A stretch of 64,000 nt of DNA from Stella humosa (GTDB lineage Bacteria > Pseudomonadota > Alphaproteobacteria > ATCC43930 > Allostellaceae): positions 1,934,001 through 1,998,000 of the forward strand of contig NZ_AP019700.1 in assembly GCF_006738645.1 (NCBI RefSeq), given 5' to 3'. Shown one piece after another: positions 36,328 to 45,041 of the stretch (position 1 is its first letter; the number at the start of each line of letters is the position of its first letter). The notes under the pieces are model-generated. The model was not told the origin of the DNA. It searched no databases and saw only the letters and a program-made list of their open reading frames with translations. The translations under genes were made by a program, and so were the position numbers.

Positions 36328-38879
36328 ATGGCGGAGCCCGATAATTTCGACACGAGAGACCGTGCGCATATCTCGATCGATGTCTTTCGTGAGACCGCAG
36401 CCTATACTTTCCCCTCCCGCAATCGGGAACGCAAACCCCTTCGTGGAGATTATGCGGCGCATGCGGCGCAGCTCCTCGACCAGCTCGCGGCGGCGCTGGG
36501 GACCGTTCCGGCTGCCGCTGTCGACCCGCGCCTGTCCGTACAGGGGCTGAAATCCGGTACGGTTGTGGAGGTCACGACGCTACCGCCGGCGGAAGGCTCG
36601 CGGGCCAAGGCCGTGAAGGTGCCGGCGGCGCTGGAATTTCCCACACAGGACGTTGTGATCCTGCGATCGGAGCGTAACGAGAACCGCACCGAAAGCGCCT
36701 TGGTATTCGTGCCGGACGATGCTCGCGCCTTCCTGCGCAATCGCATCACTGACTATGGCCTCGATCCCGGCAATCAGAGACGCCCCGATGTCGAGCGGTT
36801 TGAGGTGATCGAGGAAGTCAGGGCGGTCGAGGCCGTATCGCTGTTCACCGGCGAGGTGGATCTGATCGCGCCGGATATCCTCTGGTGGGAGCTGTGGGTT
36901 CGCCAGCCGGTCGCGCTAGCGGATCGCCTGGTCGTGGCGGCGCGCAACGCGAACATCGATGTGCACGGCGATCGCCTGATCTTTCCCGATACGACGGTCG
37001 TCTTCCTTCACGCGGCGGCTGCGGCGGTGGCAGCGTTCGCGGCGCGCGTGCCAGGCGCCATCACCGAAATTCGCCGCGCGACGGGGACGATCGAGCCTTT
37101 CCTCAATTGCGGGGAGACCGAGCTTGGACAGCATGACTGGGTGGAAGAGCTGGCGCAACGCGTGAGCCCGCCATCCCCTGACGCTCCGGTGGTCTGTACG
37201 CTCGACACGGGCGTCATGGCGGCTCACCCCTTGATTGCGCCCGGCCTGCGCGGTGCTTGGGCTTACGATCCTGCCTGGGGTGCGGACGATCACGAGCCGC
37301 ACGGTGGTCATGGCACACCGCTTGCCGGGCTCGTTCTTTACGGCGACCTCGAAACTTTGATGAACAATGCGGGTCCTGTCGAACTCACCCATGGCGCGGA
37401 ATCCATGAAGCTGCTGCCGCCTGACGGGTTTCCGCCAACAAAGCCGCCCAGTTACGGCGTGGTGACCCAAGGCGCCGTGAGTTCGGTCGAGATCGAGCGC
37501 CCCCTGTGGTGCGGAGCTTTTGCATCGCGACGTCCACGACCGATTTCCCTCCGAGCCGGCCATCGACTTGGAGCGGTGCGATCGACCAGATCGCGGCGGG
37601 TGCGATGCCAGGCGAGGCTGATGACGCCGTCCCGGCCGCGGAGCGCCCCAAGAGGCTGATCGTCGTTGCCACCGGGAACGTTTCTGGTGGCATGGCGGTG
37701 GACGTCCTGCCATCGCAGCCTTTGGAAGACCCATCACAGAGCTGGAACGCCCTGACCATTGGCGGCTTTACGCGGAAGGAGCAGCCGCCGGCACCGCCGC
37801 CAGTATTGCAAGCCGCAGTCCCGGCCAATCACCGCAGCCCGTTTAGTCGTGGATCACAGTCGCTGCCCGACGACCTGACGCCGATCAAGCCGGAAGTGTT
37901 GTTCGAGGCCGGCAACATGATGTCGGACGCGACCGGCTTCTGCGGTTGGCACTCGGCCGTCTCCCTCTTGTCGGCCGGCTCCGATGTCGCGGCTGAACCA
38001 CTCGTCCCGTTCAGGGCAACGAGCGCTGCCGTCGGCATGGCCGGAAACTTCATCGGCCGCCTCCAAGCGGCTCGGCCGGACCTTTGGGCCGAGACGCATC
38101 GCGCGCTCACCGTGGACTCGGCCCGATGGCCCGAGCCGATAAAGAAAAGGTTCATAGGCACTGGGGCCCACTGGAAGACCGGGAAGGCGGCCACAAAGGG
38201 CAAGAGGCAGGAGATGCTTCGCGAATTCGGGTACGGCGTGCCGGACATCGAGCGAGCGATCCTGTCGGCGCGCAATGACGCCACGCTGGTCGCCCAAGGC
38301 GAGATTCAGCCCTACGCGATCGGTTCGGACGGCCGGACGGGCGTGTTCAATGAGATGCATTTCTACGATCTGCCTTGGCCGAAAGCAGCGTTGGAGAAAC
38401 TCGAGAACGAGATTGTCACCATGAAGGTGACCTTGTCGTACTTCGTTGAGCCGAACCTGGCGGGCAAGGCGGCTACCCGACCGGACACATATCGCTCCTT
38501 CGGGCTGCGGTTCGACATGAAGAAGCGTACCGAGACGGCATCCCGCTTTCGTAGCCGGATTTCCGCGAGCCAGGCGAAGGACGGCACCGAAGCCGATGGC
38601 GAGGCCAGTTGCTGGCTTCTGGGCCCAAAAGCTATCCAGGCGGGATCATTACATTGCGACCTGTGGCGCGGCAGGGCAATCGAGCTGGCGGGGCACGACG
38701 CGATCGCAGTCTATCCGGTTGGCGGGTGGTGGAAGTCGCACGTTGGCCAAAAGCGAGTGGCTGACAAAGCGCGGTACGCTTTGGTCATCTCGATCTCTGC
38801 GTTAGGGCAAGAGATCGATCTCTACAGCGAGATCAGTACGCTTGTTGAGAACAAGGAGATCGAGGTGGTGCTCGGATAG
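36328..38879 (+). pseudogene. ietS: S8 (subtilisin-like) protease, IetS, frameshifted
   Basis: Frame 1 (from ATG, TAGGAG upstream) gives 392 residues including catalytic Asp293 in CTLDTGVMAAHP and His328 in GGHGTPLAGL. At a run of five C (37500-37504) the frame is lost; one extra C would join it to the second frame, which continues FCIATSTTDFPPSRPSTWSG, VATGNVSG (oxyanion Asn) and the Ser at 38022-38024 in RATSAAVGMAG, then a C-terminal domain of about 270 residues. All catalytic residues survive in the DNA but cannot be made in one chain. The lesion could be a real mutation, slippage at the C tract, or a sequencing error. Confidence 0.75.
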
Positions 38880-38907
38880 GGCGTCAATTCCGAATGGAAA
38901 CGGGGGG

Positions 38908-39075
38908 ATGAAAGTGCGGAGTTATCGCATAAAAATAGAAAATTTCGCGAACGTCTCAGAGATTGATCTTGAAACGGGCTAGCACATCGTGATCCTCGGC
39001 GAGAACAAAGCCGGCAAGAGTAATTTTGTCTGCACACTACAATTCATCCTTGGCCCCAACGTTTCCGACTTGGTG
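38908..39075 (+). pseudogene. N-terminal fragment of an OLD-like/RecF-type ATPase
   Basis: From an ATG after GGGGGG, the frame reads MKVRSYRIKIENFANVSEID, LETG, then TAG (38980-38982), then HIVILGENKAGKSNFV and LQFILGPNVSDL. K-x-x-x-x-x-I-x-N-F followed by L-x-G-E-N-x-A-G-K-S-N is the start of OLD-family nucleases and related SMC-like ATPases; the TAG stands where Gln or a similar residue is expected. Homology ends near 39075, where a minus-strand dehalogenase fragment begins. OLD-type ATPases are common in phage defence. Confidence 0.6.
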
Positions 39076-39084
39076 GCAAACGGT

Positions 39085-39374
39085 ACGTCCAAGCGTAAGG
39101 TAGACGTCGATTGGGCGGTCACGCAGCGGGCCATTGTCCGGCAGACCTAGGGTCTCCAATGCGAAGTCCAGCGCCTTCCCCGTCACCTGCCAGAAGGGCC
39201 CGTAGCGGCTGTGCAGCCAAGAAGACGGAAGCCGCTTGCCGCGCATCAGGTGCTCAATGGACCGGCATTGTCACCAGTGCGTCGGCACAGCCGGCAGCCG
39301 TTGACGCAAGGTCGAACAGCATGCCGTAGGCATCGAACACGCAGGCGCGGATTCCGGTCAGCGTGGCGGGATCA
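39085..39374 (-). pseudogene. N-terminal fragment of a haloacid dehalogenase (type II, HAD)
   Basis: Read on the minus strand just after the peroxiredoxin-like gene: LTGIRACVFDAYGMLFDLAS is the first HAD motif (the nucleophilic Asp in FDAYGTLFD, with Thr replaced by Met). A frame change follows, then SSWLHSRYGPFWQVTGKALD and FALETLGLPDNGPLRDRPID, typical of 2-haloacid dehalogenases. The frame then runs into the ATPase fragment. No start codon is seen in frame with the first motif. A truncated, frameshifted relic. Confidence 0.6.
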
Positions 39375-39893
39375 GACCAGCGTGCCGCGGATCGGGTAGT
39401 TCAGCTCCTGGATGCGCTTGGCCCCACGTGCGATGCCGGCGAGGTCAGGGCGCGCGAAGGGCGCGTTTGAAATGTCGATAAGCTGTACCGCGCCCGCCGG
39501 GTTGACCAGGAAGAGGCCGGGCTCGGCGAAGGGCCTGTCGGTTTCCTGGGCCGAGCGCGGGTTCGAGATGTAGAGCCCGAGCGCCTGCATCTGCGGGATG
39601 GTCAGCCCATAGCCGATCGGGAAGCGCCAGCCGAATTCGGCATGATCGGCCGCGGCCTTTTCTTCCGGATCGGCGGAGATAGCGGCAACCGACACGCCGG
39701 CCGCCTCGAACTCCTCCAGCAGCTTGTCGAGCGTGCCGAGATAGGGCTTGCAAAGCGGGCAATGCTTGCCGCGATAGACGACCAGCAGGCGCCAGCCCCC
39801 GGCCGCGGCCGGTGCGATCTCACCGCCGCCGAGGCGCGGCACGGTGATGGCGGGGAAGGCCGCGCCGGCGGCAAGCTTCGTGGCGTGGGTCAT
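39372..39893 (-). CDS. Peroxiredoxin-like (AhpC/TSA family) protein
   Basis: 173 residues with a thioredoxin fold. The active site is LLVVYRGKHCPLCKPYLGTL, Cys45-x2-Cys48, a CPxC arrangement typical of peroxiredoxin-like thiol proteins rather than of classic 2-Cys AhpC. The second half (AISADPEEKAAADHAEFG, PIGYGLTIPQMQALGLYIS) is normal for the family. It likely reduces peroxides or disulfides in the cytosol. It begins a run of redox genes on the same strand with YghU and GST. Confidence 0.85.
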   Translation of the reverse strand: MTHATKLAAGAAFPAITVPRLGGGEIAPAAAGGWRLLVVYRGKHCPLCKPYLGTLDKLLEEFEAAGVSVAAISADPEEKAAADHAEFGWRFPIGYGLTIPQMQALGLYISNPRSAQETDRPFAEPGLFLVNPAGAVQLIDISNAPFARPDLAGIARGAKRIQELNYPIRGTLV

Positions 39894-40068
39894 GATTCAG
39901 GGCTCCCTGATACCTGATGATCAATCGCTCGGCCGCGGCGCGATGATCCAGCCGCCGCAGCATGCGTCGAGGTCGGTATGGTCGCGGCGGTCGGTGCGGT
40001 TGTCAGCGAAAAGGACCGGCCGCTCCTCGCCGACCACGCAGCGCCGCTATGGTGCAGACGGGTGGCGC

Positions 40069-40947
40069 TCACGCTGGCGCGTCCGCGATCTTGTCCTGCG
40101 TCCTGGTCTCGAAATCGCTGGCGTCGTGGCGTTCGTGCAGTTGCTTGTCCGGCTTCCCCTGCACCCGGTTCACCATGCGTCCGCGCTGCACCGCAGGCCG
40201 CGCGAGAATGGCGTCCGCCCAACGCTGGACATGCGCGTAGTCTTGCACGCTGAGGAACTCTGCCGCGCCATAGGACCAGCCCTTCACCAGGCCGCCATAC
40301 CAGGGGAAGACCGCGATATCGGCGATCGTGTAGTCGTCGCCTGCGAGGTACGGGCTTTCTGCCAGCCGCCGGTCGAGTACGTCGAGCTGCCGCTTCACCT
40401 CCATCGCGAAGCGGTCGATCGCATACTCGATCTTGGTCGGCGCATAGGCGTAGAAATGCCCGAAGCCGCCACCGAGATAGGGCGCGCTGCCCATCTGCCA
40501 GAACAGCCAGTTCAGCGCCTCGGTGCGGGTCGCGATGTCCGTCGGCAGGAATGCGCCGAACTTCTCCGCGAGGTAGAGCAGGATCGAACCGGATTCGAAC
40601 ACCCGGATCGGCTTCGGTCCGCTTCGGTCCAGCAGCGCCGGTATCTTGGAGTTCGGGTTCACCGCGACAAAGCCCGATCCGAACTGGTCGCCGTCGCCGA
40701 TCTTGATCAGCCAAGCGTCATACTCGGCGCCGGCGTGGCCGAGCGCCAGAAGCTCTTCGAGCAGGATCGTGACCTTCACCCCGTTGGGCGTGCCCAACGA
40801 GTAAAGCTGCAGCGGGTGTCGCCCGACCGGCAGGTCCTTGTCATGCGTCGGGCCTGCAATCGGCCGGTTGATGCTCGCAAAGGTGCCACCATTGGGCTTG
40901 GCCCAGGTCCAGACCCTCGGCGGTACATACTCTTGGGAATCTGCCAT
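40069..40947 (-). CDS. yghU: YghU-type glutathione transferase/disulfide-bond reductase
   Basis: 292 residues. The N-terminal extension (YVPPRVWTWAKPNGGTFASI NRP) and the thioredoxin-like domain with HPLQLYSLGTPNGVKVTILLEEL are specific to the YghU/nu-class GST, in which Thr/Asn residues of TPNG contact two glutathione molecules. VNPNSKIPALLD and FESGSILLYLAEKFG are the glutathione-site blocks; the all-helical C-domain ends with KGWSYGAAEFLSVQDY. The expected activity is glutathione-dependent disulfide reduction with weak peroxidase action. The 175 bases between it and the peroxiredoxin-like gene hold no ORF I trust. Confidence 0.92.
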   Translation of the reverse strand: MADSQEYVPPRVWTWAKPNGGTFASINRPIAGPTHDKDLPVGRHPLQLYSLGTPNGVKVTILLEELLALGHAGAEYDAWLIKIGDGDQFGSGFVAVNPNSKIPALLDRSGPKPIRVFESGSILLYLAEKFGAFLPTDIATRTEALNWLFWQMGSAPYLGGGFGHFYAYAPTKIEYAIDRFAMEVKRQLDVLDRRLAESPYLAGDDYTIADIAVFPWYGGLVKGWSYGAAEFLSVQDYAHVQRWADAILARPAVQRGRMVNRVQGKPDKQLHERHDASDFETRTQDKIADAPA

Positions 40948-40976
40948 TCTGGCCTCCGGATGTGCTTGGCGTGGAT

Positions 40977-41681
40977 CTATGCAGCGGGCGGATAGTTGGA
41001 TGGGAACAGGTGCCGCCGAGATTCCTCGTCCTGCACCTTCTTGAACTCGTGGTCCTGCCCGACAGCCCGCGCGCGCGCCACGGCCGGGCGGCTGTCGATG
41101 GCAGCGAACCAGCGCTTGATGTTGGGATAGGCCGCGAGCGGATCGCCATCGCCTTTCAGCACGCGCGACGCCCGGTCGATCCAGCCCCAGGCGGAGATGT
41201 CGGCGATGGTGAAGCTGTCGCCGACGATCACGTCGCGCCCGGCCAGATGATCTTCAAGCACCTGGTAGTGGCGTTCCGCCTCGCGCCGGTAGCGGTTGCG
41301 CGCATAATCCAACCCCTCGGGCGCGGCCCACTGGAAATGTACCGCCTGGCCGGAGAAGGGACCAAGGCCGGTGCCGAGGAACGCGAGCCAGGAGAGCAAC
41401 TCGGGGCGATCCTCCGGCGTGCCGAGCAGCTTGCCGGTCTTCTCCGCGAGGTAGAGCAGGATCGCCGTGGAGTCGAAGACGCGCGATTCCCTGCCGCCCG
41501 GCCCCTCCGTATCGACGATGGCCGGCAGCTTGCCGTTCGGGTTGATGGCGCGAAAGGCGGGCAGATGCTGCTCGCCCTTGCTGGTATCAACCGGCACGAC
41601 CTCGTAGGGCAGACCGGTTTCCTCAAGCAACAGCGCAATCTTCGCGGGGTTCGGCGTCGGGTGGAAATAGAAGCGGATCAT
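40977..41681 (-). CDS. Glutathione S-transferase
   Basis: 234 residues. Thioredoxin-like domain: MIRFYFHPTPNPAKIALLLEE, NPNGKLPAIVDTEG (cis-Pro) and FDSTAILLYLAEKTG (gamma-glutamate site). The helical C-domain carries VGDSFTIADISAWGW with the N-capping box. It resembles YfcG/YghU-like bacterial GSTs. Substrate unknown. Fifteen bases separate it from the upstream TetR gene on the same strand, suggesting it is controlled by that regulator. Confidence 0.88.
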   Translation of the reverse strand: MIRFYFHPTPNPAKIALLLEETGLPYEVVPVDTSKGEQHLPAFRAINPNGKLPAIVDTEGPGGRESRVFDSTAILLYLAEKTGKLLGTPEDRPELLSWLAFLGTGLGPFSGQAVHFQWAAPEGLDYARNRYRREAERHYQVLEDHLAGRDVIVGDSFTIADISAWGWIDRASRVLKGDGDPLAAYPNIKRWFAAIDSRPAVARARAVGQDHEFKKVQDEESRRHLFPSNYPPAA

Positions 41682-41697
41682 GGCGGCGTTTCCTGTT

Positions 41698-42291
41698 TCA
41701 GTCTGGGCAGGCCGGTGGATCAAGCAGCGCCAACGCCTGGCGCGCGGCACCACGCAGCAGGGCAGGCTCCGGCCTGGCGCGTGACAGCACGCGCAGGCCC
41801 ATGACCGTGGTGAGCAGCAGCCGCGCGAGGTCCCGCGCCGGGGGCGCAGTGGCGATGCCGCCATCGCGCTGTCCGGCAATGACGCAGCGATAGAAGAAGG
41901 CCTCCAGCTCCGCGAGCCGTGCCGCGATGACGGCGCCGATCTCCGCATCGTGCGGCGCGACTTCCAGCGCCGAATTGACCAGCAGGCAGCCGCGCGGATC
42001 GGCGAGCGAGCGTTTCACGATCTCCTGGATGAAGGCCTCGATGGCGGCGCGCGGCCCCAGGGATCCTTCGAGCCGCATGATGCGCTCGCGCATGTTGCCG
42101 TCGAGATAGCGGTCGAGGCAGCGGGCGAAGAGCGCCTGCTTGCTGCCGAAGGCGTTATAGAGGCTGGCCGGTACGAGCCCCATCGCCTCGCCCAGGTCGC
42201 GCACCGAGGTTGCGCCATAACCCTGCTGCCAGAAGCGATCGGTGGCGGCCGTCAGCGCCGCTGTCTCGTCGAATTCCCTTGGTCGAGCCAT
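41698..42291 (-). CDS. TetR/AcrR family repressor
   Basis: 197 residues from MARPREFDETAALTAATDRF. The helix-turn-helix is GYGATSVRDLGEAMGLVPASLYNAFGSKQALF, textbook TetR. LADPRGCLLVNSALEVAPHD matches the TetR_C_33-like ligand domain often next to oxidative or electrophile-stress genes. It probably represses itself and the GST/YghU genes. An imperfect inverted repeat (GAG-CA-CTC within TTTAGAGCACTCGATATA) about 25 bases upstream of the ATG is a candidate operator. Confidence 0.88.
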   Translation of the reverse strand: MARPREFDETAALTAATDRFWQQGYGATSVRDLGEAMGLVPASLYNAFGSKQALFARCLDRYLDGNMRERIMRLEGSLGPRAAIEAFIQEIVKRSLADPRGCLLVNSALEVAPHDAEIGAVIAARLAELEAFFYRCVIAGQRDGGIATAPPARDLARLLLTTVMGLRVLSRARPEPALLRGAARQALALLDPPACPD

Positions 42292-42611
42292 GCCGAAGAT
42301 CGAGCCCTCGATTTTAGAGCACTCGATATAGAATGATTGAGGGGCGATGCAAGCCCGCGCTCGCACAGCGCTCATGGCGCTGTCGTATACGCGTCGGGCT
42401 GCCGGATGACCCTATCGAACTGCGTCACGAGCGCCTCGCGCGCCGCGGTATCCTGCGTGCCGCCAAGCCCGGCATCGCCGGCCGGATCGGCATGCCAGCG
42501 ACGATTCCAATGCGCTACGCAGCGGAGGCGCGGGAGCGAGGATGACGAGGCTTTGTCGGTAGGCGGCCTTCAAGTCGGGCCGTTCAGGCACCTCGTCATC
42601 CCCGCGCCGGA
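42292..42611. other. 320-base spacer upstream of the TetR gene
   Basis: No gene that I can support. It contains an AT-rich promoter-like part (42300-42345) with the candidate TetR operator and two copies of CTCGAT about 15 bases apart. The remaining 250 bases have open but unrecognisable frames on the minus strand, perhaps relics. Confidence 0.35.
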
Positions 42612-43262
42612 TCAGCCTTCGTTCGGTACGGGCGTGTTGAGCAACTGCTGCTCCCACAGGAAGGCGATGCCGCTGCCGCCGGCATGCTGCGTGATCACCT
42701 CGGTCAGCCTGGCGGCAGTATCGGTGCGCGCCCAGTCACGCTGCCATTCGGCAGCCACGGCCAGCCACGTCATCATGTTCGCGCCGGCCCTGATCATGCG
42801 CTGGATGGCGACCTCGTGGGCCTCGACCGATACCCCGCCCGAGGCATCGGTGACGACCGTCACGTCCCAGCCTTCGCCCAGGGCCTGGATCGCTGGCATC
42901 GCGACACATACCTCGGTCCACAGCCCGGCGATGATCAACTGCTTGCGGCCGGTGGCCTTGACCGCATCCACCACCTTCTTGTCTTCCCAGGTGTTGATCA
43001 ACGTCCGGTCGATCACCTCCTGGCCTGGGAATACGTCCATGATCTGGGGAAAGAGCAGGCCGCCGCGTGCGGCCATCACCGTCGTCAGGATGGTGGGTAC
43101 GCCGAATGCCTTGGCGGATTTCGCCAGAGCGGTCGCATTGTTGACCACCATCTGCGGTTCGTGGCTGTTCAGGTTCGCTAGCTGAAAGGCTTGGTGGTCG
43201 ATCAGAACGAGCACCGAGTCCTCGGGACGAAGAAGCGAAGCAAGGCCGTTACGAAAGGTCAT
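42612..43262 (-). CDS. Isochorismatase-family hydrolase (YcaC-like)
   Basis: 216 residues of the cysteine-hydrolase fold. Triad candidates: Asp in VLVLIDHQAFQ, Lys in NTWEDKKVVDAV, and Cys in AGLWTEVCVAMPAIQAL. GVSVEAHEVAIQRM is the usual block after the catalytic strand. YcaC-type members often hydrolyse amides or have unknown substrates. It faces a LysR gene head to head (about 150 bases between), the usual layout of a LysR-controlled target. Confidence 0.88.
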   Translation of the reverse strand: MTFRNGLASLLRPEDSVLVLIDHQAFQLANLNSHEPQMVVNNATALAKSAKAFGVPTILTTVMAARGGLLFPQIMDVFPGQEVIDRTLINTWEDKKVVDAVKATGRKQLIIAGLWTEVCVAMPAIQALGEGWDVTVVTDASGGVSVEAHEVAIQRMIRAGANMMTWLAVAAEWQRDWARTDTAARLTEVITQHAGGSGIAFLWEQQLLNTPVPNEG

Positions 43263-43416
43263 CGAGGCTTCCTTTCTCTGCCGCCATGGACGGCAGTCGA
43301 TTCACGGGAGACAGGCGCCAGCGGGCGACGTTGCCTGGACGCAAACTTGCTGTTCCGTCGATCGATGCGGTAGTGCCATATGCCGGCAAGCTGTGTCGCG
43401 AAATGGGGAACGCAAT

Positions 43417-44331
43417 TTGGACATCGAGGATCTTCAGACGTTCGTCGCCGTGGCCGATGCCGGGGGTGTATCGGCCGCGGCGCGTCGCCTCGGCGTCTCG
43501 AAGTCCATCGTCAGCCGAAGGCTTGTCCGGATCGAAGCGGAGCTTGGCGTTCAGCTTCTGGCCCGAACGACGCGCGGGGCCGCGCTTACGGAAGCGGGGG
43601 TCACGTTCAGGGATCACGCGGCCCGAGCCACCGCCGAGATCGATGCGGCCAGGGAAACGATCCTTCCCAACGGTGATCTGCGCGGCCGCATGCGAATAGC
43701 GATGCCGCTATCGTTCGGCCCGACCCACTTCGCGCCGGTGCTCGCGGAAATGGCGCATCGGCACCCCGAGCTCCATATCCAGACGTCCTACAGCGATCGC
43801 TTCGTCGATCTGATCGCGGAGGGGTTCGATTGCGCGATCCGGGTCGGATACCTTCGCGATTCCAACCTGATCGCCAAGCGCATCGGACCGATCTACGGAA
43901 AGCTCGTCGCCAGTCCGGACTACATCAGGGCGCGTGGCTCACCACGGACACCGGACGAACTCGTCGCCCATCAGGCACTCATGCAAGGGACGGAAGCTTG
44001 GCAATTCATAGATGGCGACAAGATCGTCACGGTTCAGCCGCAGGGCAGGTTCAAGGCCGACAACGCCACCGCGCTCGCCGCCGCTGCCGTCTCCGGTCTC
44101 GGCATCGCCTGGCTCCCCGACTGCATAATCTATGAACATGTGGCGTCCGGCGCGCTCGTGCCGATCATGACGCGTTACCCGCCGCCTGCGGCGGGCGCCT
44201 ACGTCGTCCGTCCGCCTGGTCCGCATCCCACGCGCAAGGTGCGGATCCTGACCGAGATGCTGGTCGAGAGCTTCCAGCAGAATCCCCATCGTTGGGGAAC
44301 CGCCAGCGAACGGGACGGCGTGGCCCGGTGA
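43417..44331 (+). CDS. LysR-type transcriptional regulator
   Basis: About 304 residues from a TTG with GGGGA upstream (start at LDIEDLQTFVAVADAGGV, the normal LysR beginning). HTH: VSAAARRLGVSKSIVSRRLVRIEAELGVQLLARTTR. Effector domain: MRIAMPLSFGPTHFAPVLAEMA and CAIRVGYLRDSNLIAKRIG, typical of the CrgA/AaeR-like group. Its likely target is the divergent isochorismatase-like gene. A GTG eight codons earlier is the alternative start. Confidence 0.85.
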   Translation: MDIEDLQTFVAVADAGGVSAAARRLGVSKSIVSRRLVRIEAELGVQLLARTTRGAALTEAGVTFRDHAARATAEIDAARETILPNGDLRGRMRIAMPLSFGPTHFAPVLAEMAHRHPELHIQTSYSDRFVDLIAEGFDCAIRVGYLRDSNLIAKRIGPIYGKLVASPDYIRARGSPRTPDELVAHQALMQGTEAWQFIDGDKIVTVQPQGRFKADNATALAAAAVSGLGIAWLPDCIIYEHVASGALVPIMTRYPPPAAGAYVVRPPGPHPTRKVRILTEMLVESFQQNPHRWGTASERDGVAR

Positions 44332-44334
44332 CGG

Positions 44335-44967
44335 TCATGGCACGTCGAAGAAATCCACCTCTCCGCTGCCCAGCCGATAGTAGGCGCCGACCACGATCAG
44401 CGCGCCGGTAGCCTGCGGCGCCAGCAGTATGGGCGACGCTTCCTCGCGAAGTTCGCGGACGACGCGCCTGACATTCTGCAGGACGGCGGCCTCGATGTCG
44501 GCGCCAGGCGCCAAGTCCGCCTCCAGGACGGCGGGAATGATCGGCTGGATCATCTTGCCGATGCTGCCCGAGAACCGTGCGTTCTTCTGGACCACGGAAA
44601 CCGCCGCCTGCACTGCGCCGCAGGCTTCGTGCCCCATCACGACGATCAGCGGCACACCCAGCACGGAGACGGCGAACTCGAGGCTCCCGATTGCCGCGGT
44701 GTCGAGGGTGTTCCCGGCATTGCGGATGATGAACAGCTCGCCCAGGCCACGACCGAACAGCAGTTCCGGTGGAACGCGGGAGTCCGAGCAACTGACATAG
44801 GCCGCGAAGGGCGATTGCCCCGCGGCCAGTCTGAGGCGGCTGGCCCGGTCGAGCGCCGGCCGCAACGGCGCGTCGCTCAGGAACGCATGGTTCCCCGCGC
44901 GCAGAAGCTCGAGCGCCTCGAGGGGCGTCATGGCGCGCTTCCAAAGCTGCCGCAGTTCATCATCCAT
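44335..44967 (-). CDS. Beta-class carbonic anhydrase
   Basis: 210 residues. Zinc ligands Cys60, His113 and Cys116 (YVSCSDSRVPPE and MGHEACGAV) and the catalytic Asp62-Arg64 pair are all present. IIRNAGNTLDTAAIGSLEFAVSVLGVPLIVV is the conserved central part. It hydrates CO2 to bicarbonate. Converges with the LysR gene (three bases between stops) and lies 74 bases after the TerC gene on the same strand, perhaps co-transcribed. Confidence 0.93.
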   Translation of the reverse strand: MDDELRQLWKRAMTPLEALELLRAGNHAFLSDAPLRPALDRASRLRLAAGQSPFAAYVSCSDSRVPPELLFGRGLGELFIIRNAGNTLDTAAIGSLEFAVSVLGVPLIVVMGHEACGAVQAAVSVVQKNARFSGSIGKMIQPIIPAVLEADLAPGADIEAAVLQNVRRVVRELREEASPILLAPQATGALIVVGAYYRLGSGEVDFFDVP

Positions 44968-45041
44968 CTCCTCGATAGCGGCGCGCCAGATCGCGCGCGC
45001 CGATGCGGTTGCAACGGGTGATCGGACGGCATGCGATCCGA

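Noticed and set aside
37082-37095. A 14-base match to the guaA 3' end (33557-33570), possible attachment-site repeat
   Set aside because: It lies inside ietS and encodes the same residues (G-T-I-E) by chance; an island boundary would not be expected there.
42412-42657. An 81-codon minus-strand frame in the spacer upstream of the TetR gene
   Set aside because: No recognisable domain or ribosome site, and composition like random GC-rich DNA.
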